Below, piece after piece: positions 15,365 to 24,201 of a stretch of 43,471 nucleotides of DNA. This stretch comes from DAOQVB01 sp964400865 (lineage in GTDB: Bacteria; Patescibacteriota; Microgenomatia; UBA1400; PJMF01), in NCBI GenBank assembly GCA_964400865.1, contig CAYNWG010000005.1, positions 1 through 43,471 on the forward strand. The letters run 5' to 3'. A program made the translations under genes and the position numbers. Position 1 is the stretch's first letter; each line of letters starts with the position of its first letter. A model generated the notes under the pieces. The model did no database searches. It was given only the letters and a program-made list of their open reading frames with translations, and was not told the origin of the DNA.

Positions 15365-17233
15365 ATGCAAAATAGAACAAAACAACCAATCATAATTTAT
15401 TCCTCCCAAGCTAAAAAGCCTGTGGCAGGATTAAGATTGCTGGTTGTAGCGGTATTCTCTTTAATTGGTGGAATTTTTGCCTCAACGTTTGGTTCAATCT
15501 TGCTAGAAAAAATGGGAGTTGCCAACACTGCCCCACAAAAGGTGCAGGCTATCTATGGCAGTAACGCTCGTTGTTCAAATCAAGACGGTGAGTGGAGAAT
15601 CACAGCAGTGGGTGAAAGTTACAATCCTGATGTTGCTTCTTATACTGGATTTTTTGATTTAGTTCCTCCCAGCTCCGTAACGGTAGCCACAGATGTTGCT
15701 ATAGATGGATTAAAGTTCTTCTGTCCTTTGGCTACGGGTCAAGATGGTGGTGGAAACCCGAGTAATAATGGACAGTGTGCCTTACAATGGTATGTTCATA
15801 CCGTTACTGGTGAAAGAATCCAGTTTACTCAAGAAACATCAACCTTCCATTTCAATGCAGGTGATACTTCACCCCGTAGAATTGAATATACCCTGACAAA
15901 TGCTCCACCTCGATGCGGAGGTTATCAGCTTGATTTAGGTTTTAATCAGATAGTAGCGGGTGGACAAACTACAAAGTGTAGTGGCATTGTATTGGGTAAT
16001 TTAGCCCATGCCACTTGTACTTCTCCTGGATGTACAGTTTCTGGCTTTACAGGTGAATCATGCAACATCCCAGCATATTGTCCAACTAGAGCGCTTGGAG
16101 CGGAATTTATGGACGATGGCGTTCATGTTTCTCTTCAGAGAGATGTATTTGCGAATTCTCCGTTGAAACCAATGATTAAATATCGAAAATTGAATGATAA
16201 TGGAACTGCGGGCGACTGGCAAGACAGTTGTACCTATGGTGCATACACCTGTATTATCCCTCGAAGTTTTTATGCCAATTTTACTCCTCAAGAAAAGCTG
16301 CAAATCATTGTTAATATTCATCTTGTACGAGCTGATGGAGCTGAACTAAACGTCTGTAGTTGGAATGTAGGTTGGGTACCAGCCCAACCAGTAAACAATG
16401 AATACTTCTTGGGAAGTTGTAGTAACCAATGTCAGCAGTTATTAACTTTACCGATAGTTCCACCCTCGCCTACACCTACAAGCACACCTACCAGTACACC
16501 AACGCCAACTGTCACTCCTCCTGGAGCTACAGCGACACCTACCCCAACGGCTACAAGTACACCAACGCCAACCGTCACTCCTCCTGGAGCCACAGCGACA
16601 CCTACCCCAACGGCTACAAGTACGCCTACACCAACTCCAACGTCAACCCCTAGGCCTACTAATACACCTACCCCAACGGCTACAAGTACACCAACTCCAA
16701 CCGCAACTCCAACGAATACACCAACGCCTACTCCAGTTCCAGAATGTAACTCGCTCTGCAGAACAAACCAGGAGTGTCCAAGTAATTTAGTTTGTTACTT
16801 TGGTACTAATCCAATAACAAGAACTGGTCATTGTCGTTTGCCAAGCAACCCAGAGGATCTACAGTGTCGCCCAAGTCCCACTGCTACTCCTACCCCGACG
16901 GCGACTGCCACTCCGTCTCCAACTGCAACTGCTACGCCAACTCCTACAGCTACTGTAACCCCCAGCCCAACCGCATCGGTTACTCCATCACCAACCGCGA
17001 CTGTAACACCAACGCCTACCGCTACAGTAACACCTAATCCAAGTGCTACAGCTACACCAACGCCTACTGTCACTCCTACACCTGAGGTCAGAACTGTGGT
17101 GATCTATCGTGATGGAAGACCGGTAGAACCACATCAACCAATTGATACTGGTGTTAATGCTGGAGAAGCGGTGGCAAGCGTAAGTATATTTCTCTCAGGA
17201 TTGGCCTGGTTTATTAAACAGAGAGTGTTTTAA
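15365..17233 (+). CDS. Cell-surface protein with Thr/Pro repeat stalks and a Cys-rich module
   Basis: The 622-residue protein has an N-terminal hydrophobic segment (about residues 22-45) acting as a signal or anchor. A large extracytoplasmic region with many Cys follows (about 55-350). A first Thr/Pro/Ser stalk comes next, built of TPTPTATSTP-type repeats. Then comes a compact Cys-rich module (CNSLCRTNQECPSNLVCYF), a second TPTPTATVTP-type stalk, and a C-terminal hydrophobic segment ending IKQRVF. Stalks of this type are common in surface proteins of CPR genomes; the ligand is unknown. The stalk could be O-glycosylated by the glycan enzymes in the window (inference). The start at 15365 is preceded by the weak purine run AGAGAG, nine bases away. 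A strong terminator follows the stop codon. Confidence 0.8.
   Translation: MQNRTKQPIIIYSSQAKKPVAGLRLLVVAVFSLIGGIFASTFGSILLEKMGVANTAPQKVQAIYGSNARCSNQDGEWRITAVGESYNPDVASYTGFFDLVPPSSVTVATDVAIDGLKFFCPLATGQDGGGNPSNNGQCALQWYVHTVTGERIQFTQETSTFHFNAGDTSPRRIEYTLTNAPPRCGGYQLDLGFNQIVAGGQTTKCSGIVLGNLAHATCTSPGCTVSGFTGESCNIPAYCPTRALGAEFMDDGVHVSLQRDVFANSPLKPMIKYRKLNDNGTAGDWQDSCTYGAYTCIIPRSFYANFTPQEKLQIIVNIHLVRADGAELNVCSWNVGWVPAQPVNNEYFLGSCSNQCQQLLTLPIVPPSPTPTSTPTSTPTPTVTPPGATATPTPTATSTPTPTVTPPGATATPTPTATSTPTPTPTSTPRPTNTPTPTATSTPTPTATPTNTPTPTPVPECNSLCRTNQECPSNLVCYFGTNPITRTGHCRLPSNPEDLQCRPSPTATPTPTATATPSPTATATPTPTATVTPSPTASVTPSPTATVTPTPTATVTPNPSATATPTPTVTPTPEVRTVVIYRDGRPVEPHQPIDTGVNAGEAVASVSIFLSGLAWFIKQRVF
16498..16623 (+). 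repeat. Two tandem 63-bp repeats in the first Thr/Pro stalk
   Basis: Unit 1 (16498-16560) and unit 2 (16561-16623) differ at only a few third-codon positions and each encode 21 residues containing PTVTPPGATATP. The unit length keeps the frame. Recent duplication or slippage is likely. Confidence 0.85.
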
Positions 17234-17255
17234 TTAAAGCTAAGAACATGAATTT

Positions 17256-17292
17256 AAAAGCGCCGATGTGGTAAAACCAATCGGCGCTTTTT
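17256..17292 (+). terminator. Rho-independent terminator, probably bidirectional
   Basis: A 12-bp stem (AAAAGCGCCGAT with ATCGGCGCTTTT) encloses the loop TGTGGTAAAACCA, which can itself pair TGGT with ACCA. It ends in a T run on the plus strand. It lies 22 bases after the surface protein stop and also downstream of ftsZ on the opposite strand, where the A run becomes a short U run, so it can close both convergent units. Confidence 0.9.
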
Positions 17293-17441
17293 CGTAGGTA
17301 AAATAATGAATATACCGATTATTTCAATTCTTTGTTTGGTGTAATTGATTTTAGCTTCGTTAGAAATTTGTGTAATCGCGCACACTACAAAAATGGTTTA
17401 CATGAAAGTATAACTCCACAAGAGTTGGAGTAATTTTGTTT

Positions 17442-18710
17442 CTAAGATTTATTTTTATTATTTCTTAAAAATGCGGGAATTTCAAAATCGTCAGAGAAAT
17501 CATCATTTAAATCTGGAGCGGTCGGCTTAAAAACGTCTTTTGATGGGCCAATTGATTGATCGTTTTGATCATCGTCGGATATTGACTGACTTTGTTGATT
17601 GAGTTGAGATACGGTGACTGGTTGTACAAAGCCACTTGGAGCCCGATCTATCAATGGTGGTGAATCTTGGGATTGGCTTTGAGTTAAGCGTTGATTTGAA
17701 TCTTTGCTATACGCCCCAAAATAGGGTCGAGCACCCGCAGTGTATTTCATGTGTTTTTCATCAAAACCCGTGGCAATGACACTAATTTTAATTTTTGAAC
17801 CCATCTCTTCATTAATAGTTGCTCCAAAAATAATGTTTGCGTCTGGATCTGCCGCATTGGCAATAATATTTGATGCATCCGAAACTTCGGTCATCGTTAA
17901 ATCGCTGCCACCAATAATGTTGTACAAAATTCCTTTTGCTCCCTCGATGGAGATTTCCAGGAGTGGTGATGCAATGGCCATTCTGGCAGCAGCCGTAGCT
18001 CGATTTTCTCCTGTGGCCTCGCCAATACCCATGAGAGCTGAGCCAGATTCTGCCATAACAGTTTTGACATCAGCAAAATCAACATTAATTAATCCAGGCA
18101 CGGTTATGAGATCGGAAATGCCTTGTACGCCTTGGCCTAAAACATTGTCTGCCAGGCGAAAAGCGTCAAGAAGAGTCATTTTTTTGTCTACAATATCCAT
18201 TAATCTTTGATTAGGAATGACTATTAGGGTATCCACACTGTCCCGCAGACCCTCGATACCTTCTTCTGCAGCCTGCATCCGGCGTACACCTTCGAATGTA
18301 AAAGGCTTGGTGACGACGGCCACTGTTAGAGCTCCGCTCTCTTTTGCAATTTCCGCGATGATTGGTGAGGCACCAGTACCAGTACCACCCCCCATACCCG
18401 CAGTAATGAATACCATGTCGGTATCGAAGAGCAGCTCTTTAATTTTGTCGTAGGATTCTTCTGCCGCAGTTTTGCCAACATCTGGGTCGGCTCCTGAGCC
18501 TAATCCTTTTGTAAAATTGCTGCCAATCTGAAGCTTTGTGTCTGCTTTGGAGGTGAGGAGTGCTTGAGCGTCGGTGTTAATACTAATAAATTCCACACCT
18601 TGAATTTGTCCAGAGTCGATCATGGAGTTTACGGCATTGCCACCACCACCCCCTACTCCAATGACTTTAATCTTTGCAAAGGTGGTATTGGTTGGTTTCA
18701 CTAATGCCAT
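17442..18710 (-). CDS. ftsZ: Cell division GTPase FtsZ
   Basis: The 422-residue tubulin-like GTPase forms the division ring. The N-terminal GVGGGGGNAVNSM (about 18-30) and the tubulin signature GGGTGTG (107-113) bind GTP. NTDAQAL and the T7-loop region NVDFADVKTVM are present. A variable Gln/Asp/Ser-rich linker (about 335-405) leads to the conserved tail DFEIPAFLRN, which docks on FtsA. The ATG at 18710 lies 71 bases after ftsA; TGGTACACT in that gap is a possible extended -10. It is the last gene of the dcw cluster. Confidence 0.98.
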   Translation of the reverse strand: MALVKPTNTTFAKIKVIGVGGGGGNAVNSMIDSGQIQGVEFISINTDAQALLTSKADTKLQIGSNFTKGLGSGADPDVGKTAAEESYDKIKELLFDTDMVFITAGMGGGTGTGASPIIAEIAKESGALTVAVVTKPFTFEGVRRMQAAEEGIEGLRDSVDTLIVIPNQRLMDIVDKKMTLLDAFRLADNVLGQGVQGISDLITVPGLINVDFADVKTVMAESGSALMGIGEATGENRATAAARMAIASPLLEISIEGAKGILYNIIGGSDLTMTEVSDASNIIANAADPDANIIFGATINEEMGSKIKISVIATGFDEKHMKYTAGARPYFGAYSKDSNQRLTQSQSQDSPPLIDRAPSGFVQPVTVSQLNQQSQSISDDDQNDQSIGPSKDVFKPTAPDLNDDFSDDFEIPAFLRNNKNKS

Positions 18711-18781
18711 AGTTTGGTATAGATGGAATTACTTTTGCAAGTGTACCACGTCTGTCCCGCAGATCAACTACTAGTCAGCGA

Positions 18782-20086
18782 TCATGGTACCAGGGATCGG
18801 AAAAACTGGATTACCTTGGCTGGAAATTCAGTTAATTTGCCAAATGGCATTTTCGAGAAATTAAAACTGGCTTTGTCGGTTGATTGCATCTGTTTTGTGC
18901 CATAAACCAATAAACCGATTGCTGTTGAGTATGTTGGGCTATGGATGTCACTAGTCAATCCCTGTAATTCTTGTGGTAACCCTATCCGAGCGGGTAGTTG
19001 GAGTGTGTGTTTGGCCACTTCTGTAAGCATCACAGTTTGAGCACCACCACCAGTGAGTACTAAACCTGCAGGAACCAATGCAAAAAGTTTCTTTTTTTCC
19101 AATTGTTCGCCAACTAGATTGATTAGTTCTTTCATTCGGGGCACCATAATACCCTCAACTACAGATTTTTTTGATATAAATTCACTCTCATCTATTACAC
19201 CAATATCGCTCAGCTGTAGCGAGTCATGTTGTTTTTTCCGTTTACTGAAATCCTGTTTTGATTCACCAGGATGTGGATTAATTGGTTTTAAATTATCCAT
19301 AGAAAGGTGGGTTTTAATTTTTTCTGCAGCGTCTAGACTAACTCTACAACCAAGTGCAACATCCTGAGTAATGTGGCGAGCTCCAATGGGTAAACTAGCC
19401 GAATATTCAAGTGAGCCATCAACATAGACACACATTGAGGTTGAACCCGCCCCAATATCGAGCGCAACAACGCCTAATTCTTTTTCTGTTTCTGAAATAA
19501 CAACCTCAGCACTGGCTAGTCCAGAAAAAACGAAGCCATCAAGATTTATACCCAAATCTAAGATACATTTTTCTAAATTCCTGAGCGTTGTAGTAAGGCC
19601 AGTGATAATGTGGGCTTCGGTTTCTAGTCTTACGCCAGTCATGCCAACCGGATCCTTAATTCCATCTTGCGAATCCACCGAAAAACATTTTGGAATAATA
19701 TGAATAACCTCACGATCAGAAGGTAGCGAAATTGCTCTTGCTGCCTCTATCACCCTGGTCACATCATCATTTGAAATTTCTTGGTCTGGCGCAGCCACAG
19801 CTACCACGCCCTTTGAGTTTAGAGAACTAATGTGTGAACCAGAAATTGAGACATACGCATTTTTGATTTCCACCCCCGCCATACGTTCTGCTGAGTCAAG
19901 GCTTTCGGTGACTGAGATGAGAACTTGCTCCAAATCAATGATCTGACTTTTTTTGACACCTCTGGAAGGAATGGCTGACACACCCATCACTCGGATTGAG
20001 TGGAGTTCCTTATCGATGGCAGCTATGACAGTCACACATTTGTCAGTTCCAACATCAATTGCAGTAACAATATCGGCTCTTGCCAT
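18782..20086 (-). CDS. ftsA: Cell division protein FtsA
   Basis: The 434-residue actin-like ATPase tethers FtsZ to the membrane. AIDVGTDKCVTVIAA (phosphate 1 region) is at the N-terminus. A SHS2-like 1C region follows, then VVALDIGAGSTSMCVYVDG (phosphate 2) and VLTGGGAQTVM (adenosine loop). The C-terminal FSKMPFGKLTEFPAKVIQFF is the amphipathic membrane-targeting helix. A linker that includes KRKKQHDSLQ is somewhat extended. A gap of 68 bases separates it from ftsQ and contains an extended -10 box. Confidence 0.96.
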   Translation of the reverse strand: MARADIVTAIDVGTDKCVTVIAAIDKELHSIRVMGVSAIPSRGVKKSQIIDLEQVLISVTESLDSAERMAGVEIKNAYVSISGSHISSLNSKGVVAVAAPDQEISNDDVTRVIEAARAISLPSDREVIHIIPKCFSVDSQDGIKDPVGMTGVRLETEAHIITGLTTTLRNLEKCILDLGINLDGFVFSGLASAEVVISETEKELGVVALDIGAGSTSMCVYVDGSLEYSASLPIGARHITQDVALGCRVSLDAAEKIKTHLSMDNLKPINPHPGESKQDFSKRKKQHDSLQLSDIGVIDESEFISKKSVVEGIMVPRMKELINLVGEQLEKKKLFALVPAGLVLTGGGAQTVMLTEVAKHTLQLPARIGLPQELQGLTSDIHSPTYSTAIGLLVYGTKQMQSTDKASFNFSKMPFGKLTEFPAKVIQFFRSLVP

Positions 20087-20094
20087 AGTTATAT

Positions 20095-20103
20095 GTTATA
20101 CCA
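20095..20103 (-). promoter_or_regulatory. Extended -10 box before ftsA
   Basis: TGGTATAAC on the minus strand ends eight bases before the ATG at 20086, predicting a nearly leaderless ftsA transcript from inside the dcw cluster. No good -35 element was seen. Confidence 0.45.
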
Positions 20104-20154
20104 TTTCATTTACAATAAAATACTACACGAATACTATCTATAAGCATAGCAAAT

Positions 20155-20916
20155 CTAGAGTGAATTGCGTAGTACCGGCAATGAGAAGCGAAGATCGAGG
20201 TATGAATTCGCAGGGCGCTCTTCAGTTAGCAGGGTGGAATTTAGTAGTATCGATAGACGGTTGAGGTTTGAATCAATTTCGGCTGGATTAATTACAATTT
20301 GATCAACGGTAGACAACCAAATTACCCAGGTTTGTTCATTGACTGGTTGGATTTTAAGACATTTTAGTTGTCTGGACTTAAGAGATTCTATGATAGCCGT
20401 CATTTGTTCGTGAACTTCTTGATTAATTTGATTTTCAGATAGCAAGGGAGTTTGCTCGGAAACAAATTGAGCCAGATCATTATCGTTAGTAAAATAGAGA
20501 ATGCATGAGTTCTGCAGAATGGTATCGGGGGGTTCCAAGGTGGGTAGTACCGTTCCTTCGTAGGTTACGTTGTACAAAGCATTGTTGGTTTTGAGCGAGT
20601 ATGCAGTAGCCAAGGGATTGAGTACAATTGTGATGTCGCCCCACACATTTTTTGATAGTTTTACTATTTCATATCTACTTTTAATTGAATTTAGTGCAAA
20701 TATTTGTTTCTGTATGTCGTTAAACAATAGGCGACTTTCCACAATCAATAACAAATCAGCTTGTACTTCCGTTGGACAGTCGGCTTGAGAATTAATTCGA
20801 CAAGAAATATTTTGTGGAGTTAGTAGAGTGGTTGCAAGCCCAAATAAAATAATTACTCCAAGAATAATGGAAAATGAAGTAAGCATCTGAAATCGGAGTT
20901 GAGGAATATTAGGCAT
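20155..20916 (-). CDS. ftsQ: Probable FtsQ/DivIB divisome protein
   Basis: The 253-residue protein has one N-terminal membrane helix (about 12-33) and an extracytoplasmic region. A POTRA-like segment (FNDIQKQIFALNSIKSRYEI, then VWGDITIVLNPL) is followed by a beta-rich domain ending YLDLRFSLPVLR, which matches the IDLRF...VVR end of FtsQ proteins. Sequence identity to known FtsQ is low, so the assignment also leans on position: it lies between murG and ftsA, as in many dcw clusters, and overlaps murG by eight bases. In the divisome it would bridge FtsL and its partner to the transpeptidase. Confidence 0.7.
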   Translation of the reverse strand: MPNIPQLRFQMLTSFSIILGVIILFGLATTLLTPQNISCRINSQADCPTEVQADLLLIVESRLLFNDIQKQIFALNSIKSRYEIVKLSKNVWGDITIVLNPLATAYSLKTNNALYNVTYEGTVLPTLEPPDTILQNSCILYFTNDNDLAQFVSEQTPLLSENQINQEVHEQMTAIIESLKSRQLKCLKIQPVNEQTWVIWLSTVDQIVINPAEIDSNLNRLSILLNSTLLTEERPANSYLDLRFSLPVLRNSL

Positions 20917-22021
20917 TGTTGACTAGGTTGAATAAGAGCTCGCAAGTATTGGTGTTCTTCTGATGTTTTTGTAATGAACTCCTAGTCTTTTCAAGTTGAT
21001 TTTTCGATTGGCTGATCATCTGGAGTAAGAGTTTGGGACTGAGCAGTTTTTGTTCCAGTACTATTGCTCCACCAATTTTTTCCATCGCCACAGCATTTTG
21101 CATTTGCTCATCTTGATGTGCAAATGGAAGGGGAATTAAGATTGAGGGAAGCTCAAACCGAATAAGTTCTTCAACCGTATTTGCACCAGCACGAGAAATG
21201 ACTAGACCGGCATTGTGATAGATCCATGCTAGTTCTTTGTCAGCAATCCATTCTCGAACATAGTATCGTTTTTGAGCACTTGTGGTTAAATTTTGAGCCG
21301 ATCTTGTGAGCTCTTCTAAATAGTTTCGTTCATTTGATGCTGAACCACATTGGTGTATGACCAGCCAATGTTTTGTGATGACTTCGAGAATTTGAAGAAT
21401 GGTGGTATTGATTACTTCAGAACCTTGAGACCCTCCTGTAATATAGAGAATTGGTCGATCTAATTTTGCTGAAAACCAAGTTGGTTTATCAGGGGTATTT
21501 TGTTCTAACCCCATGCGGATTGGATTTCCAACCACGACTGACTTTGTGAGATCTACAAATTTCATTGAGCTTGAGTGTGCGAGTGCGATCTTTTTTGCAA
21601 AAAAACTAATGATACGATTGGCAAGACCAAAACCTCTTGTTTGTTCATGAGTCACAACGGGTATTCGTAGTATCCAGGCCGCTATAGCTATAGGAACGCC
21701 AAGATATCCACCAAAGGTTAGTAAGTTTGTGGGCTTGATTTGCAATAGCAATTTAATTGCTTTCGGAATGGTAACGAAAAATAAAATGAGATGAAATAGC
21801 TGAAAAAAAGGGTGAGCTGTAACTAATTTGCCTGAATCAAATGCAATAAAGGGAATTTTTCGTTTTTCTACTTCCTCTTTTTCATGAGCTGGTTGTTTTG
21901 AGCGCTTTCTTGCATACAATCTGCCCACGAACACAATGGAAACCTCTGAACGGTTGTGTTGAAGGTAGTCAATAAATGCGAGCGCTGGAGTGAGGTGGCC
22001 GCCAGTAATTAGTAATTTCAT
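20909..22021 (-). CDS. murG: UDP-GlcNAc:lipid I GlcNAc-transferase MurG
   Basis: The 370-residue GT28 enzyme makes lipid II at the inner membrane face. Start at the ATG at 22021, where MKLLITGGHLTPALAF begins; the frame extends 54 codons upstream into ftsW but that part is shadow. The N-terminal glycine loop reads ITGGHLTPALA (canonical GGTGGHxxPALA, here one GG shorter). The C-terminal domain has ITGGSQGSEVINT and SRAGANTVEELIRFELPSIL, which bind UDP-GlcNAc, followed by PFAHQDEQMQNA. The ATG overlaps the ftsW stop as ATGA, suggesting coupled translation. Confidence 0.95.
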   Translation of the reverse strand: MKLLITGGHLTPALAFIDYLQHNRSEVSIVFVGRLYARKRSKQPAHEKEEVEKRKIPFIAFDSGKLVTAHPFFQLFHLILFFVTIPKAIKLLLQIKPTNLLTFGGYLGVPIAIAAWILRIPVVTHEQTRGFGLANRIISFFAKKIALAHSSSMKFVDLTKSVVVGNPIRMGLEQNTPDKPTWFSAKLDRPILYITGGSQGSEVINTTILQILEVITKHWLVIHQCGSASNERNYLEELTRSAQNLTTSAQKRYYVREWIADKELAWIYHNAGLVISRAGANTVEELIRFELPSILIPLPFAHQDEQMQNAVAMEKIGGAIVLEQKLLSPKLLLQMISQSKNQLEKTRSSLQKHQKNTNTCELLFNLVNNA

Positions 22022-23124
22022 GATTTTATAGTAGTATTTCCAGTACGTATGATTATGGCACATGCAAAGAGAGTCATCACCTGCGAAGAACGTCCGTAAG
22101 AAAAAAACGGTAGTGGTATGCCTGTTAATGGGACCAAACCTACCACGGCAGCAAGATTGAGTGTAGTTTGTAGCATTATCCAACTAAGCATGCCAAGCGA
22201 CAACAGACGTTCAGCATCGGGGGCATCACTTGTTTGGATGATTCGGTAACCACTATAGAATAAAGTAAGAAATAACAGGATAATTGTTACTGAACCAACA
22301 AAACCAACTTCTTCGGCAACAATCGCAAAGATTGAGTCAGTGGTTGATTCGGGGATATAGGCATATTTTTGATTTGAATTTCCTAAGCCCTTTCCCCACA
22401 AACCACCGCGTCCAAGCGCTAGAGTGATTTGTCGTATGTGAAATGAGGCGCCAAGTGGATCAGAGTCAGGATTGATATAGCTGGTTAGGCGCTGCATTCG
22501 ATACGGAGAAGTAATTATCAGAATGAGCAAAATTGGAATCATCGCACCTCCCAGAGTTGCTAGTGTGGATAATTTTCCTCCTGCTAAAAAAAATAGAATA
22601 ACGGCAATACCCAATACAATCAGTAATGAGCCCATATCTGGTTGCAGGAGGAGGAAAATGGATGGAAAGATCAAGGCGAACAGAAAAGGAACAATCTGTT
22701 TATGTGTATGTAGCCAGCCAGAGAAAAACATGATTAAGGCGCCTTTAAAAAACTCAACTGGTTGTAATCGAAATGACCCAATGGCGAACCATCTTCTTGC
22801 TCCATTTAAATCTAGTCCAATGCCTGGAATAAATACTAGTAGAAGCAAAACAAGTCCAAAAAGATAGGCATACGGTCCAAAGTGAATCCAAATTTTGGGT
22901 CTTACAAGTATGCCAAGTGAAAAAAAGATACCAGCAATAACTAAACCAACCAGATGTTGTTTTAAGAGATAATACGGGTCGTCAAAAGTCGCAGCGCTTT
23001 CTACGAGAGAAATATCAAGCATGAATAATGTGCCTAATGCTAGTAAGACAAATAATATGCTGAGAAATAGAGACTGCCAACGATTTAGCAATCGACCAGT
23101 TGGGAGCAATTTTCTTTTTTTCAT
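22018..23124 (-). CDS. ftsW: FtsW SEDS glycosyltransferase
   Basis: The 368-residue protein has about ten membrane helices. Signature segments are GLDLNGARRWFAIGSFRLQP, GLWGKGLGNSNQKYAYIPES and GLVPLTGIPLPFFSYGRSS. It polymerises lipid II at the septum with FtsI. The location between mraY and murG is the standard dcw place. Starts nine bases after the mraY stop; no Shine-Dalgarno sequence was seen. Its final bases overlap murG (ATGA). Confidence 0.94.
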   Translation of the reverse strand: MKKRKLLPTGRLLNRWQSLFLSILFVLLALGTLFMLDISLVESAATFDDPYYLLKQHLVGLVIAGIFFSLGILVRPKIWIHFGPYAYLFGLVLLLLVFIPGIGLDLNGARRWFAIGSFRLQPVEFFKGALIMFFSGWLHTHKQIVPFLFALIFPSIFLLLQPDMGSLLIVLGIAVILFFLAGGKLSTLATLGGAMIPILLILIITSPYRMQRLTSYINPDSDPLGASFHIRQITLALGRGGLWGKGLGNSNQKYAYIPESTTDSIFAIVAEEVGFVGSVTIILLFLTLFYSGYRIIQTSDAPDAERLLSLGMLSWIMLQTTLNLAAVVGLVPLTGIPLPFFSYGRSSQVMTLFACAIIIRTGNTTIKS

Positions 23125-23133
23125 GCGAAATAA

Positions 23134-24177
23134 TTACAGCACGGCGAGCCAAACACCAAAAATAGTGAGCATGATTTGTAAAAGCCAGGCTCTTTGCACT
23201 ATCTTTGGTTCTTCCCAGCCATAGGCTTGCAGCGTGAGATGTATTGGCGCAGCAGGGAAAATCTTCTTTTTTCGCCACTTTTTTGAGATCAACTGGAGGA
23301 GCGAGCTTGAAATTTCAAGCACAAAGATAAAGCCAATAATAACCAGAGCAACTACCTTTCCAAGCAACAAGCCAACAACCGCAAGTGTTGCACCAAACGC
23401 CAATGAGCCAACATCTCCCATAAAAATTCGAGCTGGAAAAACATTAAAATATAAAAATGAGATGAGCGAACCCAGCCACAACGCGAGGAAAACCGTCAGC
23501 GGAACGTCGAGGATGGCTGCCGATAAGAACCAAAGTCCAAAAAGCGAAATCATTAGACTTCCGGAGGCGAGTCCATCAAGTCCATCAGTAACATTTACAG
23601 CGTTTGAAAAAGAGACAATGGTAATTGTGGCGAAAGGGACGAAAAGTGCTCCCAGTGGAATAATACCAATAAATGGAATGTGAATAAAATTGATGCCAAG
23701 TGTTTTATATAGCAGAATTGAAATTATGGAAGCAAGAATTATTTGTATGATCAATTTAAATTTTAATGTTAAACCAAAAAAACCAACGGGTTTAAAGCGA
23801 AAAAACTTTTTAATATCGTCATATAATCCAAGTAAGCCAAACGAAATCATCGTAAAGAAAATTATGCACATTTCCGCATTCAGATTGCGATACACACTGG
23901 TAATATCGCGACCATAGTGGGATAGAAGTGGGATAGTAATAGCAAATAAAATTGATACAACAAGTATTACTAGCAATCCGCCACCGACAGGTACTCCAGC
24001 TTTTGAACGATGAAATTTGTCGAAGATAGGAGTTAGTTTGCCAAATGCATCGGTGGTAACCTGATGTGCTCGTAAAAACTTTAATCGATAGAGCAAATTA
24101 ACAAACGGAATAATCAAGATACTTGTCACCACAAAGGCGAGCATTAGAATTCCGAGTGCAGTTGCGAATGGTCCCAT
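23134..24177 (-). CDS. mraY: Phospho-MurNAc-pentapeptide transferase MraY
   Basis: The 347-residue membrane enzyme makes lipid I from UDP-MurNAc-pentapeptide and undecaprenyl phosphate. About ten helices are present. Catalytic acidic pair Asp120-Asp121 is in GLYDDIKKF. The NAVNVTDGLDGLASG loop (192-206) and FMGDVGSLAFG are diagnostic. The C-terminal loop APIHLTLQAYGW stands where HHHFExxGW is usual, so two of the three conserved His are replaced. It lies 24 bases after murA. TACAAT 14 bases before the ATG is a possible -10 box. Confidence 0.94.
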   Translation of the reverse strand: MGPFATALGILMLAFVVTSILIIPFVNLLYRLKFLRAHQVTTDAFGKLTPIFDKFHRSKAGVPVGGGLLVILVVSILFAITIPLLSHYGRDITSVYRNLNAEMCIIFFTMISFGLLGLYDDIKKFFRFKPVGFFGLTLKFKLIIQIILASIISILLYKTLGINFIHIPFIGIIPLGALFVPFATITIVSFSNAVNVTDGLDGLASGSLMISLFGLWFLSAAILDVPLTVFLALWLGSLISFLYFNVFPARIFMGDVGSLAFGATLAVVGLLLGKVVALVIIGFIFVLEISSSLLQLISKKWRKKKIFPAAPIHLTLQAYGWEEPKIVQRAWLLQIMLTIFGVWLAVL

Positions 24178-24201
24178 GATTTTGTAGTTCTATTGTACTG
24201 A

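Noticed and set aside
16828..17073. Antisense Val/Gly-repeat ORF opposite the second Thr/Pro stalk
   Set aside because: It is a mirror of the repeat codons on the other strand and has no independent signals.
17414..17432. Hairpin ACTCCA/TGGAGT just after ftsZ
   Set aside because: Only six base pairs and no good U run in the ftsZ direction; the stronger terminator at 17256-17292 explains the end of the unit.
22022..22183. MurG N-terminal extension of 54 residues
   Set aside because: It is the out-of-frame shadow of the ftsW 3' end, and the conserved MurG start MKLLITGGH lies exactly at the ATGA overlap.
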